The notes under the pieces were generated by a model. That model searched no databases, had not been told where the DNA came from, and was given only the letters and a program-made list of their open reading frames with translations. A program made the position numbers and the translations under genes. Source: Arthrobacter sp. zg-Y1110 (GTDB lineage Bacteria; Actinomycetota; Actinomycetes; Actinomycetales; Micrococcaceae). Taken from it: a stretch of 64,000 nucleotides of DNA. Positions 42,713 through 51,847 of the stretch are shown here, piece after piece (position 1 is the stretch's first letter; every line of letters begins with the position of its first letter). Location: the NCBI RefSeq assembly GCF_025244865.1, contig NZ_CP104272.1, positions 2,790,001-2,854,000 of the forward strand, read 5' to 3'.

Positions 42713-44203
42713 ATGTCCAACTTCACCACCACGCAGACCGGCACCCCGGTAGCGAGCGACGCACACTCGCTGAGCACCGGCGCCGACGGCGCCATCGCCC
42801 TTCACGACCGCTACCTGGTCGAGAAGCTGGCACAGTTCAACCGGGAGCGTATTCCGGAGCGCATCGTGCACGCCAAGGGCGGCGGCGCATTCGGTGAGTT
42901 CGTTGTCACCGAGGATGTCTCCATGTACACGCGTGCCGCTGTCTTCCAGCCGGGCACCGTCACCGAAACCGTCCAGCGGTTCTCCTCAGTTGCCGGCGAA
43001 ATGGGTTCGCCCGACACCTGGCGCGACGTGCGCGGCTTCGCCCTGCGTTTCTACAGCACCGAGGGCAACTACGACATCGTCGGCAACAACACTCCGGTGT
43101 TCTTCATCCGCGACGGCATCAAGTTCCCGGACTTCATCCACTCGCAGAAGCGCCTTCCGGGTTCCGGCCTGCGCGACGCCGACATGCAGTGGGACTTCTG
43201 GACCAACTCCCCCGAGTCCGCCCACCAGGTCACCTACCTCATGGGCGACCGCGGGCTTCCGACGTCGTGGCGTGAAATGCCCGGCTTCGGTTCGCACACC
43301 TACCAGTGGATCAATGCCGCCGGCGAGCGCTTCTGGGTGAAGTACCACTTCACGTCCAACCAGGGCAACCATGAAATCACCGGTGCCGAGGCCGAGAAGA
43401 TTGCCGGCGCCGACGCCGACTACTACCGCCGCGACCTGTACGAGGCCATCGAGGCCGGCAACTTCCCGTCCTGGGACCTGCACGTGCAGGTTATGCCGTA
43501 CGAAGATGCCAAGACGTACCGGTTCAACCCGTTCGACCTGACCAAGGTCTGGCCGCACGCGGACTACCCGCTGATCAAGGTGGGTACCCACACCCTGAAC
43601 CGCAACCCGGAAAACTTCTTCGCGCAGATCGAACAGGTTGCCCTGTCCCCCGCGAACCTGGTTCCCGGCATCGACGCCAGCCCGGACAAGATGCTGATGG
43701 CCCGCATCTTCTCCTACCCGGACGCCCAGCGTTACCGCATCGGCGCCAACTACAACCAGCTGCCGGTCAACGCACCCAAGGCCCCGGTTAACAACTACTC
43801 GCAGGACGGCGCCATGCGCTTCTCCTACAACTCCCCGCAGACTCCGGTCTACGCACCGAACACGCTGGGCGGCCCCGCGGCCGATGCAGCGCTGGCCGGT
43901 TCGGGCAGCTGGGAGAACGACGGCGCCCTGGTGCGTGCCGCCGCAACCCTGCATTCCGAGGACAGCGACTTCGTCCAGGCCGGTACCCTGTACCGCGAGG
44001 TTTACGACGACGCCGCCAAGCAGCGTTTCCTGGAAACCATCACCGGTGCCATCTCCGGCGTGAAGCGTCCGCATATCCGCGAAGCTGCGATCCAGTACTG
44101 GACCAACGTTGACGCGACCCTGGGCGAGAAGCTGCGCCTTTCCCTGGCACAGGGCGAAACCACGGCCAACGAAAAGGCCGAGTTCGTGGGCGTTGCTGAG
44201 TAA
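42713..44203 (+). CDS. katA: catalase, monofunctional small-subunit type
   Basis: 496 residues. Distal His53 in [14 protein letters not shown], Asn126 in GNNTPVFF, and the proximal heme ligand Tyr335 in [17 protein letters not shown]. The length and the absence of a flavodoxin-like C-terminal domain fit a clade 3 catalase. It destroys hydrogen peroxide in the cytosol. It starts 53 bp after the Fur-family gene and is probably co-transcribed. GAGAAAGAAC precedes the ATG. Confidence 0.97.
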   Translation: MSNFTTTQTGTPVASDAHSLSTGADGAIALHDRYLVEKLAQFNRERIPERIVHAKGGGAFGEFVVTEDVSMYTRAAVFQPGTVTETVQRFSSVAGEMGSPDTWRDVRGFALRFYSTEGNYDIVGNNTPVFFIRDGIKFPDFIHSQKRLPGSGLRDADMQWDFWTNSPESAHQVTYLMGDRGLPTSWREMPGFGSHTYQWINAAGERFWVKYHFTSNQGNHEITGAEAEKIAGADADYYRRDLYEAIEAGNFPSWDLHVQVMPYEDAKTYRFNPFDLTKVWPHADYPLIKVGTHTLNRNPENFFAQIEQVALSPANLVPGIDASPDKMLMARIFSYPDAQRYRIGANYNQLPVNAPKAPVNNYSQDGAMRFSYNSPQTPVYAPNTLGGPAADAALAGSGSWENDGALVRAAATLHSEDSDFVQAGTLYREVYDDAAKQRFLETITGAISGVKRPHIREAAIQYWTNVDATLGEKLRLSLAQGETTANEKAEFVGVAE

Positions 44204-44221
44204 TTTCAGCACCCGCTAAAC

Positions 44222-44259
44222 CAGCAGCGGCCGGTCCCTTCGGGGGCCGGCCGCTGCTG
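44222..44259. terminator. terminator between katA and the crt operon
   Basis: A 17-bp stem (CAGCAGCGGCCGG...) with one G-U pair and a TTCG loop, 18 bp after the katA stop and 13 bp before the crtEb stop. It can serve both convergent units. Confidence 0.85.
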
Positions 44260-44272
44260 TATGTCCTGCCTC

Positions 44273-45160
44273 CTACCGGGTAGGCCAGTACCAGATAATC
44301 AGCAGCGTCACCAGGAAACCGGTGAGGAAGTTCAGCTTCAGGAACCGTCTCCAGCCGGCATTCGCAGCACCGGACCCGGCGTCGGTGATCCGCAGGAACG
44401 GAACCAGGTTAAGGATGTAGGGCAGGGCCAGCAACCCGCCCAGCATCGCCGGCCAGGGAGTCAGCAGCATCAGCAGGCCGGCCGCCAGATAGGCAGCGGC
44501 GGCAAGCACCACCACCGGCCGCGCCCCCAGCACCGTGGCAATGGACCCGATGCCCCCTTCCCGGTCCGGCACCACGTCCTGCACGGCACCGAAGGCCTGG
44601 CTGGCCATGCCCCAGAGGAAGAACGCCCCCAGGACTGCCCAGAGCTCCGGGGTGAAGACCGCGCCGGCCAGGACCAGTCCGTACACTGCAGGGCTGACGA
44701 AGTGGGTGCTCGAGGTCATGGAATCCAGGAAGGGACGTTCCTTGAACCGCAGTCCGGGTGCGCTGTACGCAATGACTGCGAAGACGCTGACTGCCAGCAC
44801 CAGCCAGGACAGCGGGCTTCCCAGCAGGATCAAGGCCACGAGGAACGGCACATTGGTGATGACCGCTGCCCACAACGTGATGCGGTGGAAACCGCGGTCC
44901 AGGACGGCGCCTTCCACTCCCCCCTTGCGCGGATTATGCAGGTCCGACTCGTAGTCGAAAACGTCATTGATGCCGTACATCGCCAGGTTGTAGGGAACCA
45001 GGAAGTACAGCGTACCGATGACCCAGGTCAGGTCGATCTGCCCGGTGGTGAGCAGATAGGCGGCGGCGAACGGATACGCGGTGTTCACCCAAGAGAGCGG
45101 CCGCGAAGACACCAGCAGCATCCGCAGGGTTCCCGCGGTGGAGGTGGCGGCGGTGCTCAC
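44273..45160 (-). CDS. crtEb: lycopene elongase (UbiA-type prenyltransferase)
   Basis: 295 residues, about eight to nine membrane spans. The Mg-diphosphate motif is NDVFDYESD (Asn65-Asp73, N-D-x2-D-x3-D) and the second Asp-rich motif is QDVVPDREGG. It should add two C5 units to lycopene, giving the C50 intermediate flavuxanthin. GTG start overlaps the crtYf stop (GTGA). Position at the end of crtE-B-I-Ye-Yf supports the call. Confidence 0.92.
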   Translation of the reverse strand: MSTAATSTAGTLRMLLVSSRPLSWVNTAYPFAAAYLLTTGQIDLTWVIGTLYFLVPYNLAMYGINDVFDYESDLHNPRKGGVEGAVLDRGFHRITLWAAVITNVPFLVALILLGSPLSWLVLAVSVFAVIAYSAPGLRFKERPFLDSMTSSTHFVSPAVYGLVLAGAVFTPELWAVLGAFFLWGMASQAFGAVQDVVPDREGGIGSIATVLGARPVVVLAAAAYLAAGLLMLLTPWPAMLGGLLALPYILNLVPFLRITDAGSGAANAGWRRFLKLNFLTGFLVTLLIIWYWPTR

Positions 45161-45501
45161 GGTGTTTCCTTAGTGTTCGGCTTGGCGTCTCCCGGCGCGG
45201 GGGCACGTCCGGGCAGCAGCATCCAGAGCGCCGGCAGCAGCAGGACGGCCGCCAGCGGGTACGCGAAATCCTCCAGCGGCGCAGCACCGGCAAAGGCTCC
45301 GGAAATGCGGTCCTCGTTGTACCAAAAGAGGCCCACGCGGATCATGAGGTTGTCGAAGACGGCGGTCAGTGCCAACAGGACGACGCCGGTGACGGCAGCT
45401 GCGGCTGCGAAGTGCCGCGGGCGGTTCCGGCCCAGCAGGGCGGTTGTAAAGATCAGAGCCGCCGGCACGAGGAAGAAGGCATTGAGGGTCCAGTAGGTCA
45501 C
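45157..45501 (-). CDS. crtYf: C50 carotenoid epsilon-cyclase subunit
   Basis: 114 residues from GTG 45501, which overlaps the upstream stop. Three hydrophobic segments: 4-23, 31-48, 74-94. TYWTLNAFFLVPAAL, DNLMIRVGLFWYNEDRISGAFAG and PLEDFAYPLAAVLLLPALW are typical of the heterodimeric lycopene cyclase family. It acts with CrtYe to cyclise the C50 chain to decaprenoxanthin-type rings. Beta or gamma ring types cannot be ruled out from sequence alone. Confidence 0.88.
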   Translation of the reverse strand: MTYWTLNAFFLVPAALIFTTALLGRNRPRHFAAAAAVTGVVLLALTAVFDNLMIRVGLFWYNEDRISGAFAGAAPLEDFAYPLAAVLLLPALWMLLPGRAPAPGDAKPNTKETP

Positions 45502-45890
45502 GGCCGGGTCCTCTCGCTCGGCCTGCGGGCCGGGTGCCTGCCGGTCCGGTCGGTGTTTCGTTCGGCGGCCCGTTCGCCGGCCCGATCCGCGACCAGACGC
45601 ACCAGGCCGAAGAGCACCATGGTCAGGTAGCAAAGGAAGGCCAGGAAAAAGATCTCTTCCACGGGCAGGTGCGGTGCCAAGGTCAGGCCGAGCATAAACG
45701 GGGTCTCGCCGCGGTAGAAAATGTCGGAGCCGATGCCGGCCAGGTCCCAGCCGGTGAAGAACAGCACTCCGATGGCCAGCACTGCGGCTGCCCGCCGTGC
45801 GTGGGCGAAGAAGAACAGCCGGAACCGGTGGTCGAGCAGCACCATGCAGCCCAGGGACAGCAGCAGGAAAAGCAGGTACAGGACGCCCAT
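45498..45890 (-). CDS. crtYe: C50 carotenoid epsilon-cyclase subunit
   Basis: 130 residues. LYLLFLLLSLGCMVLLDHRFRLFFF, GWDLAGIGSDIFYRGE and PHLPVEEIFFLAFLCYLTMVLFG are the family blocks, with PxE(E/D) shared with CrtYf. The C-terminal tail is hydrophilic (ERAAERNTDRTGRHPARRPSERTRP). It is the partner of CrtYf in a membrane heterodimer. Stop and start overlap on both sides (TAATG with crtI, GTGA with crtYf). Confidence 0.88.
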   Translation of the reverse strand: MGVLYLLFLLLSLGCMVLLDHRFRLFFFAHARRAAAVLAIGVLFFTGWDLAGIGSDIFYRGETPFMLGLTLAPHLPVEEIFFLAFLCYLTMVLFGLVRLVADRAGERAAERNTDRTGRHPARRPSERTRP

Positions 45891-47575
45891 TACGCTCCCG
45901 CCTCTGCCGACGGCTGCGGGGCCGGGTGCTGTCCGTCAGGAAGCTGGCTTGATGACACCCGTGCACCCCACGGCGCGGGCTCCGGCAGCGCCTCGGTGCC
46001 CGTTTCCCCGCGCAGCCGCTTGAGCACGAGTTCCGCGCTGATCAGGCACATGGGCAGTCCGATGCCCGGCAGGGTGGACCCGCCGGCGTAAAGCAGCCCC
46101 TCCACTTTCCGGCTGGCATTTGTTCCGCGGAAGAACGCGCTTTGCTTCAGGATGTGCGCCGGTCCCAGCAGGGTTCCGCGCCACGAATTGAGGTCGGCAA
46201 CGAAGTCCTGCGGGCCCACGGTGCGGCGGATGATGATGCGTTCGGCCAGGTCGGGAATACCGGCCCAGGATGAGAGCTGCTCGATGACCGCGTCGGCCAT
46301 CTTCTCGATCCGGGGATCCCCTGCGCCGTCGATCCCTCCGGCTCCGAGCGACGGATCCGAAGGTACCGGCACCAGCACAAACAGGTTTTCATGTCCTTCC
46401 GGCGCCGCGTCGGGGTCCGTCGCGCTCGGTCGGCAGACGTACAGGGAGGCCGGATCCGGCACCGAGGTGTCCTGACCGAAGATCTTCTCGAAGTTGGCTT
46501 CCCAGTCCCGGGTGAACAGCAGGGTGTGGTGTTCCAGCTGCGGCAGTTTCCCCTCCACACCGAGATGCAGCAGCAGCCCGCCGGGGCCGGGGACCCGGTG
46601 CTCCCAGTATGCCTCCGGATAGGTCTGCAGCTCCCGGGGCACGAGGGTGGTCTCGGTGTGGTGCAGATCCGCTGCTGAAACCACCAGGTCCGCGTCCAGC
46701 GACACCAGTGAGCCGCCGGCATCCCGGTACTCCACGCCCACGGCACGGGGCTTGCGGCGGGGGAAGCGGGCCCGGCCGCTCTTGGCGTTGGCCGGAGCGG
46801 AAGTCCTGATCCGGGTGACCTCGGCACCGGTGATGACCCGGCTGCCCTCTGCACGCGCCAGGTCGGAAATGACCGAGACTATCCGGTGGAAGCCGCCCAG
46901 GGGATAAAGCACCCCGTCAGCCAGGTCCAGCCGGCTCATCAGGTGGTACATGCTGGGTGTGGTGAACGGCGAGGAGCCCAGGAAAACGGCGGGGTAGCCC
47001 AGGATCTGCCGGATCCGCGGATCCGTGAAACGCCGGCCAACGAAGGTGCTCAGCGGTTCCAGCAGCAGCCTGGCAAGCCGGGGGCCGCTGCGCAGGACAT
47101 CGGGGCGCAGCAGCGGCAGGAACGAGGCAAACGTTGTATACAGGAACCGCTTCTTGGCCATCGCGTAGACCTCTTCGGCGGACTCGAGATATTCCTCGAG
47201 CCGGGCTCCGGCACCGGGTTCCAGCGACTCGAACAACGCAATGTTGCCGTCCCGGGTGGCAGCCACGTCCACCGGTTCCGCGGTGTCCTCGAAGAGCACC
47301 CGGTACCCCGGATCCAGCCGGACCAGCTCCAACTGCTCGGCAGCGGTGGTGCCCAGCAGCCGAAAGAAGTGGTCGAAGACCTCGGGCATGAGGTACCAGG
47401 ACGGCCCCGTGTCAAAGCGGAACCCTCCGGTCTCCCAGCTCCCCGCCCGTCCCCCGGTCTCCGGCTGCTTCTCCAGCACCGTGACCTCCAGGCCTTCCCG
47501 CGACAGCAGTGCCGCGGTGGCCAGACCGGTAATCCCGCCGCCGATCACGACGGCGGTGCGCGGACGCATGCTCAT
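45890..47575 (-). CDS. crtI: phytoene desaturase
   Basis: 561 residues. FAD motif VVIGGGITGLATAALLSREGLEVTVLEKQPETGGRAGSWE at the start, GFRFDTGPSWYLMPEVFDHFF, and the C-terminal family signature GLLYAGGSTLPGIGLPMCLISAEL. Converts phytoene stepwise to lycopene. ATG overlaps the crtB stop (ATGA). The C-terminal ~30 residues after GETGTEALPEP are an extra Pro/Ala tail. Confidence 0.95.
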   Translation of the reverse strand: MSMRPRTAVVIGGGITGLATAALLSREGLEVTVLEKQPETGGRAGSWETGGFRFDTGPSWYLMPEVFDHFFRLLGTTAAEQLELVRLDPGYRVLFEDTAEPVDVAATRDGNIALFESLEPGAGARLEEYLESAEEVYAMAKKRFLYTTFASFLPLLRPDVLRSGPRLARLLLEPLSTFVGRRFTDPRIRQILGYPAVFLGSSPFTTPSMYHLMSRLDLADGVLYPLGGFHRIVSVISDLARAEGSRVITGAEVTRIRTSAPANAKSGRARFPRRKPRAVGVEYRDAGGSLVSLDADLVVSAADLHHTETTLVPRELQTYPEAYWEHRVPGPGGLLLHLGVEGKLPQLEHHTLLFTRDWEANFEKIFGQDTSVPDPASLYVCRPSATDPDAAPEGHENLFVLVPVPSDPSLGAGGIDGAGDPRIEKMADAVIEQLSSWAGIPDLAERIIIRRTVGPQDFVADLNSWRGTLLGPAHILKQSAFFRGTNASRKVEGLLYAGGSTLPGIGLPMCLISAELVLKRLRGETGTEALPEPAPWGARVSSSQLPDGQHPAPQPSAEAGA

Positions 47576-48507
47576 AGTTGCCTTTCGTTTCCCGGGACAG
47601 CTTGGTTTGCGCCGCGGTGCCGGAGCCCGACAGGACCGGCAACCCGGCGGGTCAGAACCGCACGCGTTGCGATGCGGACTTTCACGGGGTTCGGGACCCG
47701 CACCCGGGTGGTACGCAGCTGTTCGGCGGGTGTGTTCCGGAGCCTGCGGGCCAATTCACCGAACAGGTCCTGGGCCAGCGCGACGGCGGCCCTGCAGTTT
47801 GCCGGCAGCTCCGCCACCGCGGCGCCCGAAACCAGCAGGTCAGCCTCGATGCCGGCCAGGATCCGGTGCTTGTCCGTTTCACTGAACGCTGCCACGGTGA
47901 TGCCGGGGAAATAGCTGCGTCCCAGGGTCTCGAAGTCCTGGGCAAGATCCCGCAGGAAGTTGACCTTCTGGAACGCTGCCCCCAGCCGTTGGGCGCCCTC
48001 GTGCAGCCGCTTGGCCTGGTCATCGGGCAGCGGAACTCCGTCGAGGAAACACCGCAGGCACATCAGCCCGATCACTTCGGCGGAGCCGTAAACGTACTCG
48101 TTGAAGCTGGCCTCGGTGTGTTCCACCCGGTCCAGGTCCGCGCGCATCGACGCGAAGAACGGGCGGGTGAGGTCCGTTCCGATGCCGGTTTCCCTCGCCG
48201 TCAGCGCGAACGCATGGACCACCAGATTGACGCTGTAGCCGGTGCGCAGGGCACGTTCCGTGTCCGCCTCCAGCTCATCGAGCAGCTCGCCGATCTCCGT
48301 GCGGGGCACCAGCGCGGCCGCCGCCACGCCGTCGACAATCTCGTCCGCCAGCCGGACCAGCGCGTAGATGGTTTCAATCTGCAGTCGCGTCCGGGCCGGC
48401 AACAGCCGGGAGGCCAGCCCGAAGGACGTCGAGTAGGACCGGATCAGCACGGCCGAAGTCCGGCGCGCGACGGCGTTATAGAGGGGCAGGCCCTGCTCAG
48501 CTACCAC
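47572..48507 (-). CDS. crtB: phytoene synthase
   Basis: 311 residues. First Asp-rich motif DEIVD (55-59), second in KVNFLRDLAQDFETLGRSYFP, plus GSAEVIGLMCLRCF. Joins two GGPP to phytoene. GTG start 3 bp after the crtE stop. The basic C-terminal tail (RTTRVRVPNPVKVRIATRAVL) is normal for the family. Confidence 0.95.
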   Translation of the reverse strand: MVAEQGLPLYNAVARRTSAVLIRSYSTSFGLASRLLPARTRLQIETIYALVRLADEIVDGVAAAALVPRTEIGELLDELEADTERALRTGYSVNLVVHAFALTARETGIGTDLTRPFFASMRADLDRVEHTEASFNEYVYGSAEVIGLMCLRCFLDGVPLPDDQAKRLHEGAQRLGAAFQKVNFLRDLAQDFETLGRSYFPGITVAAFSETDKHRILAGIEADLLVSGAAVAELPANCRAAVALAQDLFGELARRLRNTPAEQLRTTRVRVPNPVKVRIATRAVLTRRVAGPVGLRHRGANQAVPGNERQL

Positions 48508-48510
48508 GGA

Positions 48511-49578
48511 CTACCGCCCCCGGTTCACGGCGTCGTCAACCACTGTCGACAGTGCTGCGCGCAGCCCTGGGGTGACCGCAGGGCAGTCCAGGTGTTGGCG
48601 GGCCCGGTCTGCATATTCGCGCACCAGCTGCTGCGCATGGTCCCGGGCACCGGAGGAAACCAACAGTTCCCGGGCGCGGGCGGCATCACGGGCGGTCAGC
48701 TCTGGGTTGCCGATCAGGCCCGAGAGTTCTTCCCACTCCGGCTTCTGAGCAACATAGGAGACCAGCACCGTCCGCTTTCCCTCGCGCAGGTCCGAAAAAC
48801 TGGACTTGCCCGTGGCGCTCTCCGTGCCGAAAACCCCCAGCAGGTCATCCACAACCTGGTAGGCAATCCCGATGTCCCGACCGTAGAGACCGAGGGTGGT
48901 TACGACGTCGTCCGGTGCCCCGGCAAGCACCGCCCCGGCCTGCAGCGGCGCTTCGAAGGAATAGACGGCGGTCTTGAGCCGCTCCATGTGCAGGATTTCG
49001 GCGATGGGCGGGGCATCAGGGTGGAAGGAAAGGTCGACGTCGATCAGCTCTCCGCCCGCGGATGCGAAGACGGCCTCGTCCAGGATCTCGGCCATCCGTG
49101 ACCGGAGGCCTGTGTCCACCTCGGCGCTGTCCAGCATGCGGAATGCGCCGGTCAGGGCCAGGTCCCCTGCAATGACCCCGGCGGAGAGCCCGCGGTGCCG
49201 GGCTGCGGCTGTTTCAACGCCTGCGGCGGCGGCCAGCTCCCGATAGACGCCGGAAACGTTTTCGTGGCCGCGGCGGGTGAAATCCAGATCGATCACGTCG
49301 TCGTGCACAATCAGGGCCGTATGCAGCAGTTCGAATGCGGCGCCTACACTGGCAGCGGCCGCCGTGTCGGTGCCGCCGAGATTCAGGTAAGCCGTCAAGA
49401 GGATGCGCGGGCGCACCCGCTTACCTCCGGCAGTCGAGTTTTCCAGTGCCTGCCACAGCGAGAGGTAGCCGGGACCCAGTTTCGCGGCGCGGGCTTTGGC
49501 CCGCTCGAAGAACCGGTTCAGAACGGTCTCGACCAGATCCTGGCCGATAGACAAGTCGAGCGGGGGGTGCGTCTGCAT
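48511..49578 (-). CDS. crtE: geranylgeranyl diphosphate synthase
   Basis: 355 residues from ATG 49578. A GTG at 49593 would bring the start within 2 bp of the divergent idi ATG. First Asp-rich motif DDVID (93-97), second DDLLG (244-248), and GGKRVRPRILL near residue 51. It elongates DMAPP/FPP to GGPP and opens the carotenoid operon. Neither start has a clear Shine-Dalgarno sequence. Confidence 0.93.
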   Translation of the reverse strand: MQTHPPLDLSIGQDLVETVLNRFFERAKARAAKLGPGYLSLWQALENSTAGGKRVRPRILLTAYLNLGGTDTAAAASVGAAFELLHTALIVHDDVIDLDFTRRGHENVSGVYRELAAAAGVETAAARHRGLSAGVIAGDLALTGAFRMLDSAEVDTGLRSRMAEILDEAVFASAGGELIDVDLSFHPDAPPIAEILHMERLKTAVYSFEAPLQAGAVLAGAPDDVVTTLGLYGRDIGIAYQVVDDLLGVFGTESATGKSSFSDLREGKRTVLVSYVAQKPEWEELSGLIGNPELTARDAARARELLVSSGARDHAQQLVREYADRARQHLDCPAVTPGLRAALSTVVDDAVNRGR

Positions 49579-49595
49579 AGGTAAAGTAAACACGT

Positions 49596-50135
49596 ATGGG
49601 ACTAGCGGAAGAAATGACAGACGGCTCAGAACGCGTGGTTCTGGTAGACAATGACGGCCGTCCCGTGGGCACCCGGGACAAGGCCGCCGTGCACACCACT
49701 GACACGCCGCTGCACCTGGCGTTCTCCACCCACGTCTTCAATACCCGCGGCTCGTTGCTGGTCACCCGCCGGGCGATGTCCAAGCTGACCTGGCCGGGAG
49801 TCTGGACAAATTCCTTCTGCGGCCATCCCGGACCCGGAGAAGCGACGGAGGACGCGGTGAACCGGCGCGCCCGGCGCGAGCTGGGGCTCGAAGTGCGGGA
49901 CCTGACGCTGCGGCTGCCGGATTTCCGCTACCGTGCCGTGGATGCCTCCGGGATTGTCGAGCATGAGATCTGCCCCGTTTATACGGCCGTGGCCGACGCC
50001 GATCCGGTCCCGGCAGCGGACGAGGTCATGGACTGGGAGTGGGCGGATCCGGCGCAGCTTGTTCCGGCGGTTCGGCTGACGCCTTGGGCATTCAGTCCCT
50101 GGCTGGTGCTGCAGCTTCCGCTGCTCTACCCCTAG
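49596..50135 (+). CDS. idi: isopentenyl-diphosphate delta-isomerase, type 1
   Basis: 179 residues from ATG 49596, or 173 from ATG 49614. NUDIX-fold enzyme interconverting IPP and DMAPP. Catalytic Cys75 in WTNSFCGHPGPGE, metal-binding Glu in the GEATEDAVNRRARRELGL helix, and the catalytic Glu in IVEHEICPVYTA (Glu122/124). Divergent from crtE, with 17-35 bp between the plausible starts. Supplies the allylic primer for CrtE and CrtEb. Confidence 0.94.
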   Translation: MGLAEEMTDGSERVVLVDNDGRPVGTRDKAAVHTTDTPLHLAFSTHVFNTRGSLLVTRRAMSKLTWPGVWTNSFCGHPGPGEATEDAVNRRARRELGLEVRDLTLRLPDFRYRAVDASGIVEHEICPVYTAVADADPVPAADEVMDWEWADPAQLVPAVRLTPWAFSPWLVLQLPLLYP

Positions 50136-50181
50136 ATCCGGCCCGGCCTGTCTGGGGTGGGCGACGGCGTGGGGTCGGCCT

Positions 50182-50253
50182 GACGGTGTGCGTGCGGACT
50201 GACGGCGCGGCAGGCAGGATCGACGGTGTGCGTGCGGACTGACGGCGCGGCAG
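50182..50253. repeat. 32-bp direct repeat, two copies 8 bp apart
   Basis: The same 32 bases (starting GACGGTGTGCGTGCGGACTG) occur at 50182-50213 and 50222-50253. The second ends 4 bp before the stop of the GT2 gene. They fill most of the convergent gap between idi and that gene. Confidence 0.95.
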
Positions 50254-50257
50254 TCGC

Positions 50258-51034
50258 TCAGTGTGCCGGTGCTGCGGTTTTGCTGCCCGCGAACCTCCGG
50301 CCCCAGCGGACCCAGGGGTATTCCTGGGGCCAGTGCCCGGCCAGGGTGTGGAAGGCCCGCCGGAAGCGCAGGGCCACGTTTGCCCGGCTTTGCACCGCCC
50401 GCGGCGCCATCCCTACGGTCAGGTGCGGATCCCGGCGGCAGCGACGGCCTTGGCCAAGATGGAAGCTGAGGCAGACGTCGTCGTGCATCTGCGCATCGCT
50501 CCTATGCACCTCGCCGCTGACCGCTTGCCAGGTCCCGGCGCGCAGGGCCAGATTCGAGCCGAAAAACGGCCAGTGGGCCAAAGCTGACCCCATGGCCAGG
50601 TAATAGGACCCCAGATACACCCGGGAGAGCAGCAGCGCCGGGAGGCGGGGCATCCCGTAGAAAACACCGGGACCGCTAAGCACTTCCAACTGCGGATCGG
50701 CGGCGAAGGCTTCAGCTATGCGCGCAATCCAATCCGGGGGCAGGACGCAATCTGCGTCACATCTCGCAATAATGGCGTCCGCGTCGAGGCCCTGAGCAGC
50801 GGCGTCGTACCCGGCACCGGCAGCGGCTGGGATTCCGAGAGCCGGTTCGAAAACCACTCGGGCGCCGAACCGCCGGGCAACCTCTGCGCTGGCATCGCTG
50901 CTGTTGTTGTCCACCACCACTATTTCCCGGGGCTGCAGGCTCTGCCCGGCCAGCGACTCCAGGCACGCTTCCAGGAGGGCGGCATCATTGCGGCACGGGA
51001 TGACCACGGCAACAGCCGGAAGCTCAGAAGGCAT
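50258..51034 (-). CDS. family 2 glycosyltransferase
   Basis: 258 residues. VAVVIPCRNDAALLEACLESLAGQ, VVDNNSSDAS, the DxD-like CDADCVLPPDW (about 92-102), and PFFGSNLALRAGTW, then a probable catalytic Asp in SDAQMHDDVCLSFHLG. Inverting GT-A fold. There is no signal and no clear transmembrane span, so it is cytosolic or peripheral. Closeness to the C50 carotenoid genes suggests a decaprenoxanthin glucosyltransferase (inference). A cell-envelope glycan role is equally possible. Confidence 0.83.
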   Translation of the reverse strand: MPSELPAVAVVIPCRNDAALLEACLESLAGQSLQPREIVVVDNNSSDASAEVARRFGARVVFEPALGIPAAAGAGYDAAAQGLDADAIIARCDADCVLPPDWIARIAEAFAADPQLEVLSGPGVFYGMPRLPALLLSRVYLGSYYLAMGSALAHWPFFGSNLALRAGTWQAVSGEVHRSDAQMHDDVCLSFHLGQGRRCRRDPHLTVGMAPRAVQSRANVALRFRRAFHTLAGHWPQEYPWVRWGRRFAGSKTAAPAH

Positions 51035-51117
51035 GGGCTGAGTTTAGCGTGGAGCCACTGGTTCTCCCGGCCCGTTTCCGATGCCCACTGCCTCCGTCAG
51101 TGGTGCCGGGCTACCGT

Positions 51118-51747
51118 ATGAGGATGATCGACGCACTGCTCCGCCCGCCCGAGTCCCGGAAGGCGTACCTGGCTGACGCGGTACGTGCAGTGGGAGTACT
51201 CAGTGTCCTGACGGCACTCGTACTGCTCGGACCGGTGGAAACGGCCCTGTTCCTGCTGGTGCTGCTGGGGCTTCTGGTCTCCCGGGCGCTGGCGGTCTTC
51301 CCTGATTTTGACGCCGCCTACGGCGTGGTGCTGCTGGCCGCGGCCTGGAGCAGCGTGGCGGACCTCTACGCCCGCATCTCCTGGTGGGATCTCGCCGTCC
51401 ACTTTGCCACCACCGGTGCGCTGGCCGTGATGGCCTATTTCCTGCTGGTGCAGTTCGGCGCAGTACCTGCAGTCCAGCGCCCGCACCGTCACTCGCCCTC
51501 GCTCCCCGTGGTGGTTCCGCTGCTGGTGCTGGCGCTTGGCCTGGGAATGAGTGTCCTCTGGGAAATCGGTGAGTGGTGGGGCCACACGTACGTGGATGCA
51601 AGCATCAACGTCGGGTATGCGGACACCATGGGAGATCTGGCTGCCGGAGGGCTGGGCGCGTTGGCGGCCGGCCTGTGCCTGGGTGTTGCCGTCCGCCGGT
51701 CCGGTGCGCGGCAGAATGCGCCGGTGCCGCACCGTTCCCGCCGCTAG
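51118..51747 (+). CDS. DUF2238-family membrane protein
   Basis: 209 residues from ATG 51118, with ATG 51124 the alternative; neither has a good Shine-Dalgarno sequence. About six spans. LVSRALAVFPDFDAAYGVVLLAAAWSSVADLY, WWDLAVHFATTGALAVMAY and GMSVLWEIGEWWGHTYV are the DUF2238/YjdF signature, including the conserved His and Glu in the membrane. Function unknown. It is divergent from the GT2 gene. Confidence 0.82.
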   Translation: MRMIDALLRPPESRKAYLADAVRAVGVLSVLTALVLLGPVETALFLLVLLGLLVSRALAVFPDFDAAYGVVLLAAAWSSVADLYARISWWDLAVHFATTGALAVMAYFLLVQFGAVPAVQRPHRHSPSLPVVVPLLVLALGLGMSVLWEIGEWWGHTYVDASINVGYADTMGDLAAGGLGALAAGLCLGVAVRRSGARQNAPVPHRSRR

Positions 51748-51847
51748 CCCGGGGCTCGCGCCGCTGGCCCGGGCTCGCCCCGCTGATAGCCGGCTGCGGC
51801 CCGGGTTCACGCGCTTGGTAGCCCGTCGCATCCAGGCTTAACTGCGA

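Noticed and set aside
50182..50253. CRISPR-like repeat pair
   Set aside because: Only two units with an 8-bp spacer and no cas genes. Also checked 54423-54479, where units are too short and abut without spacers.
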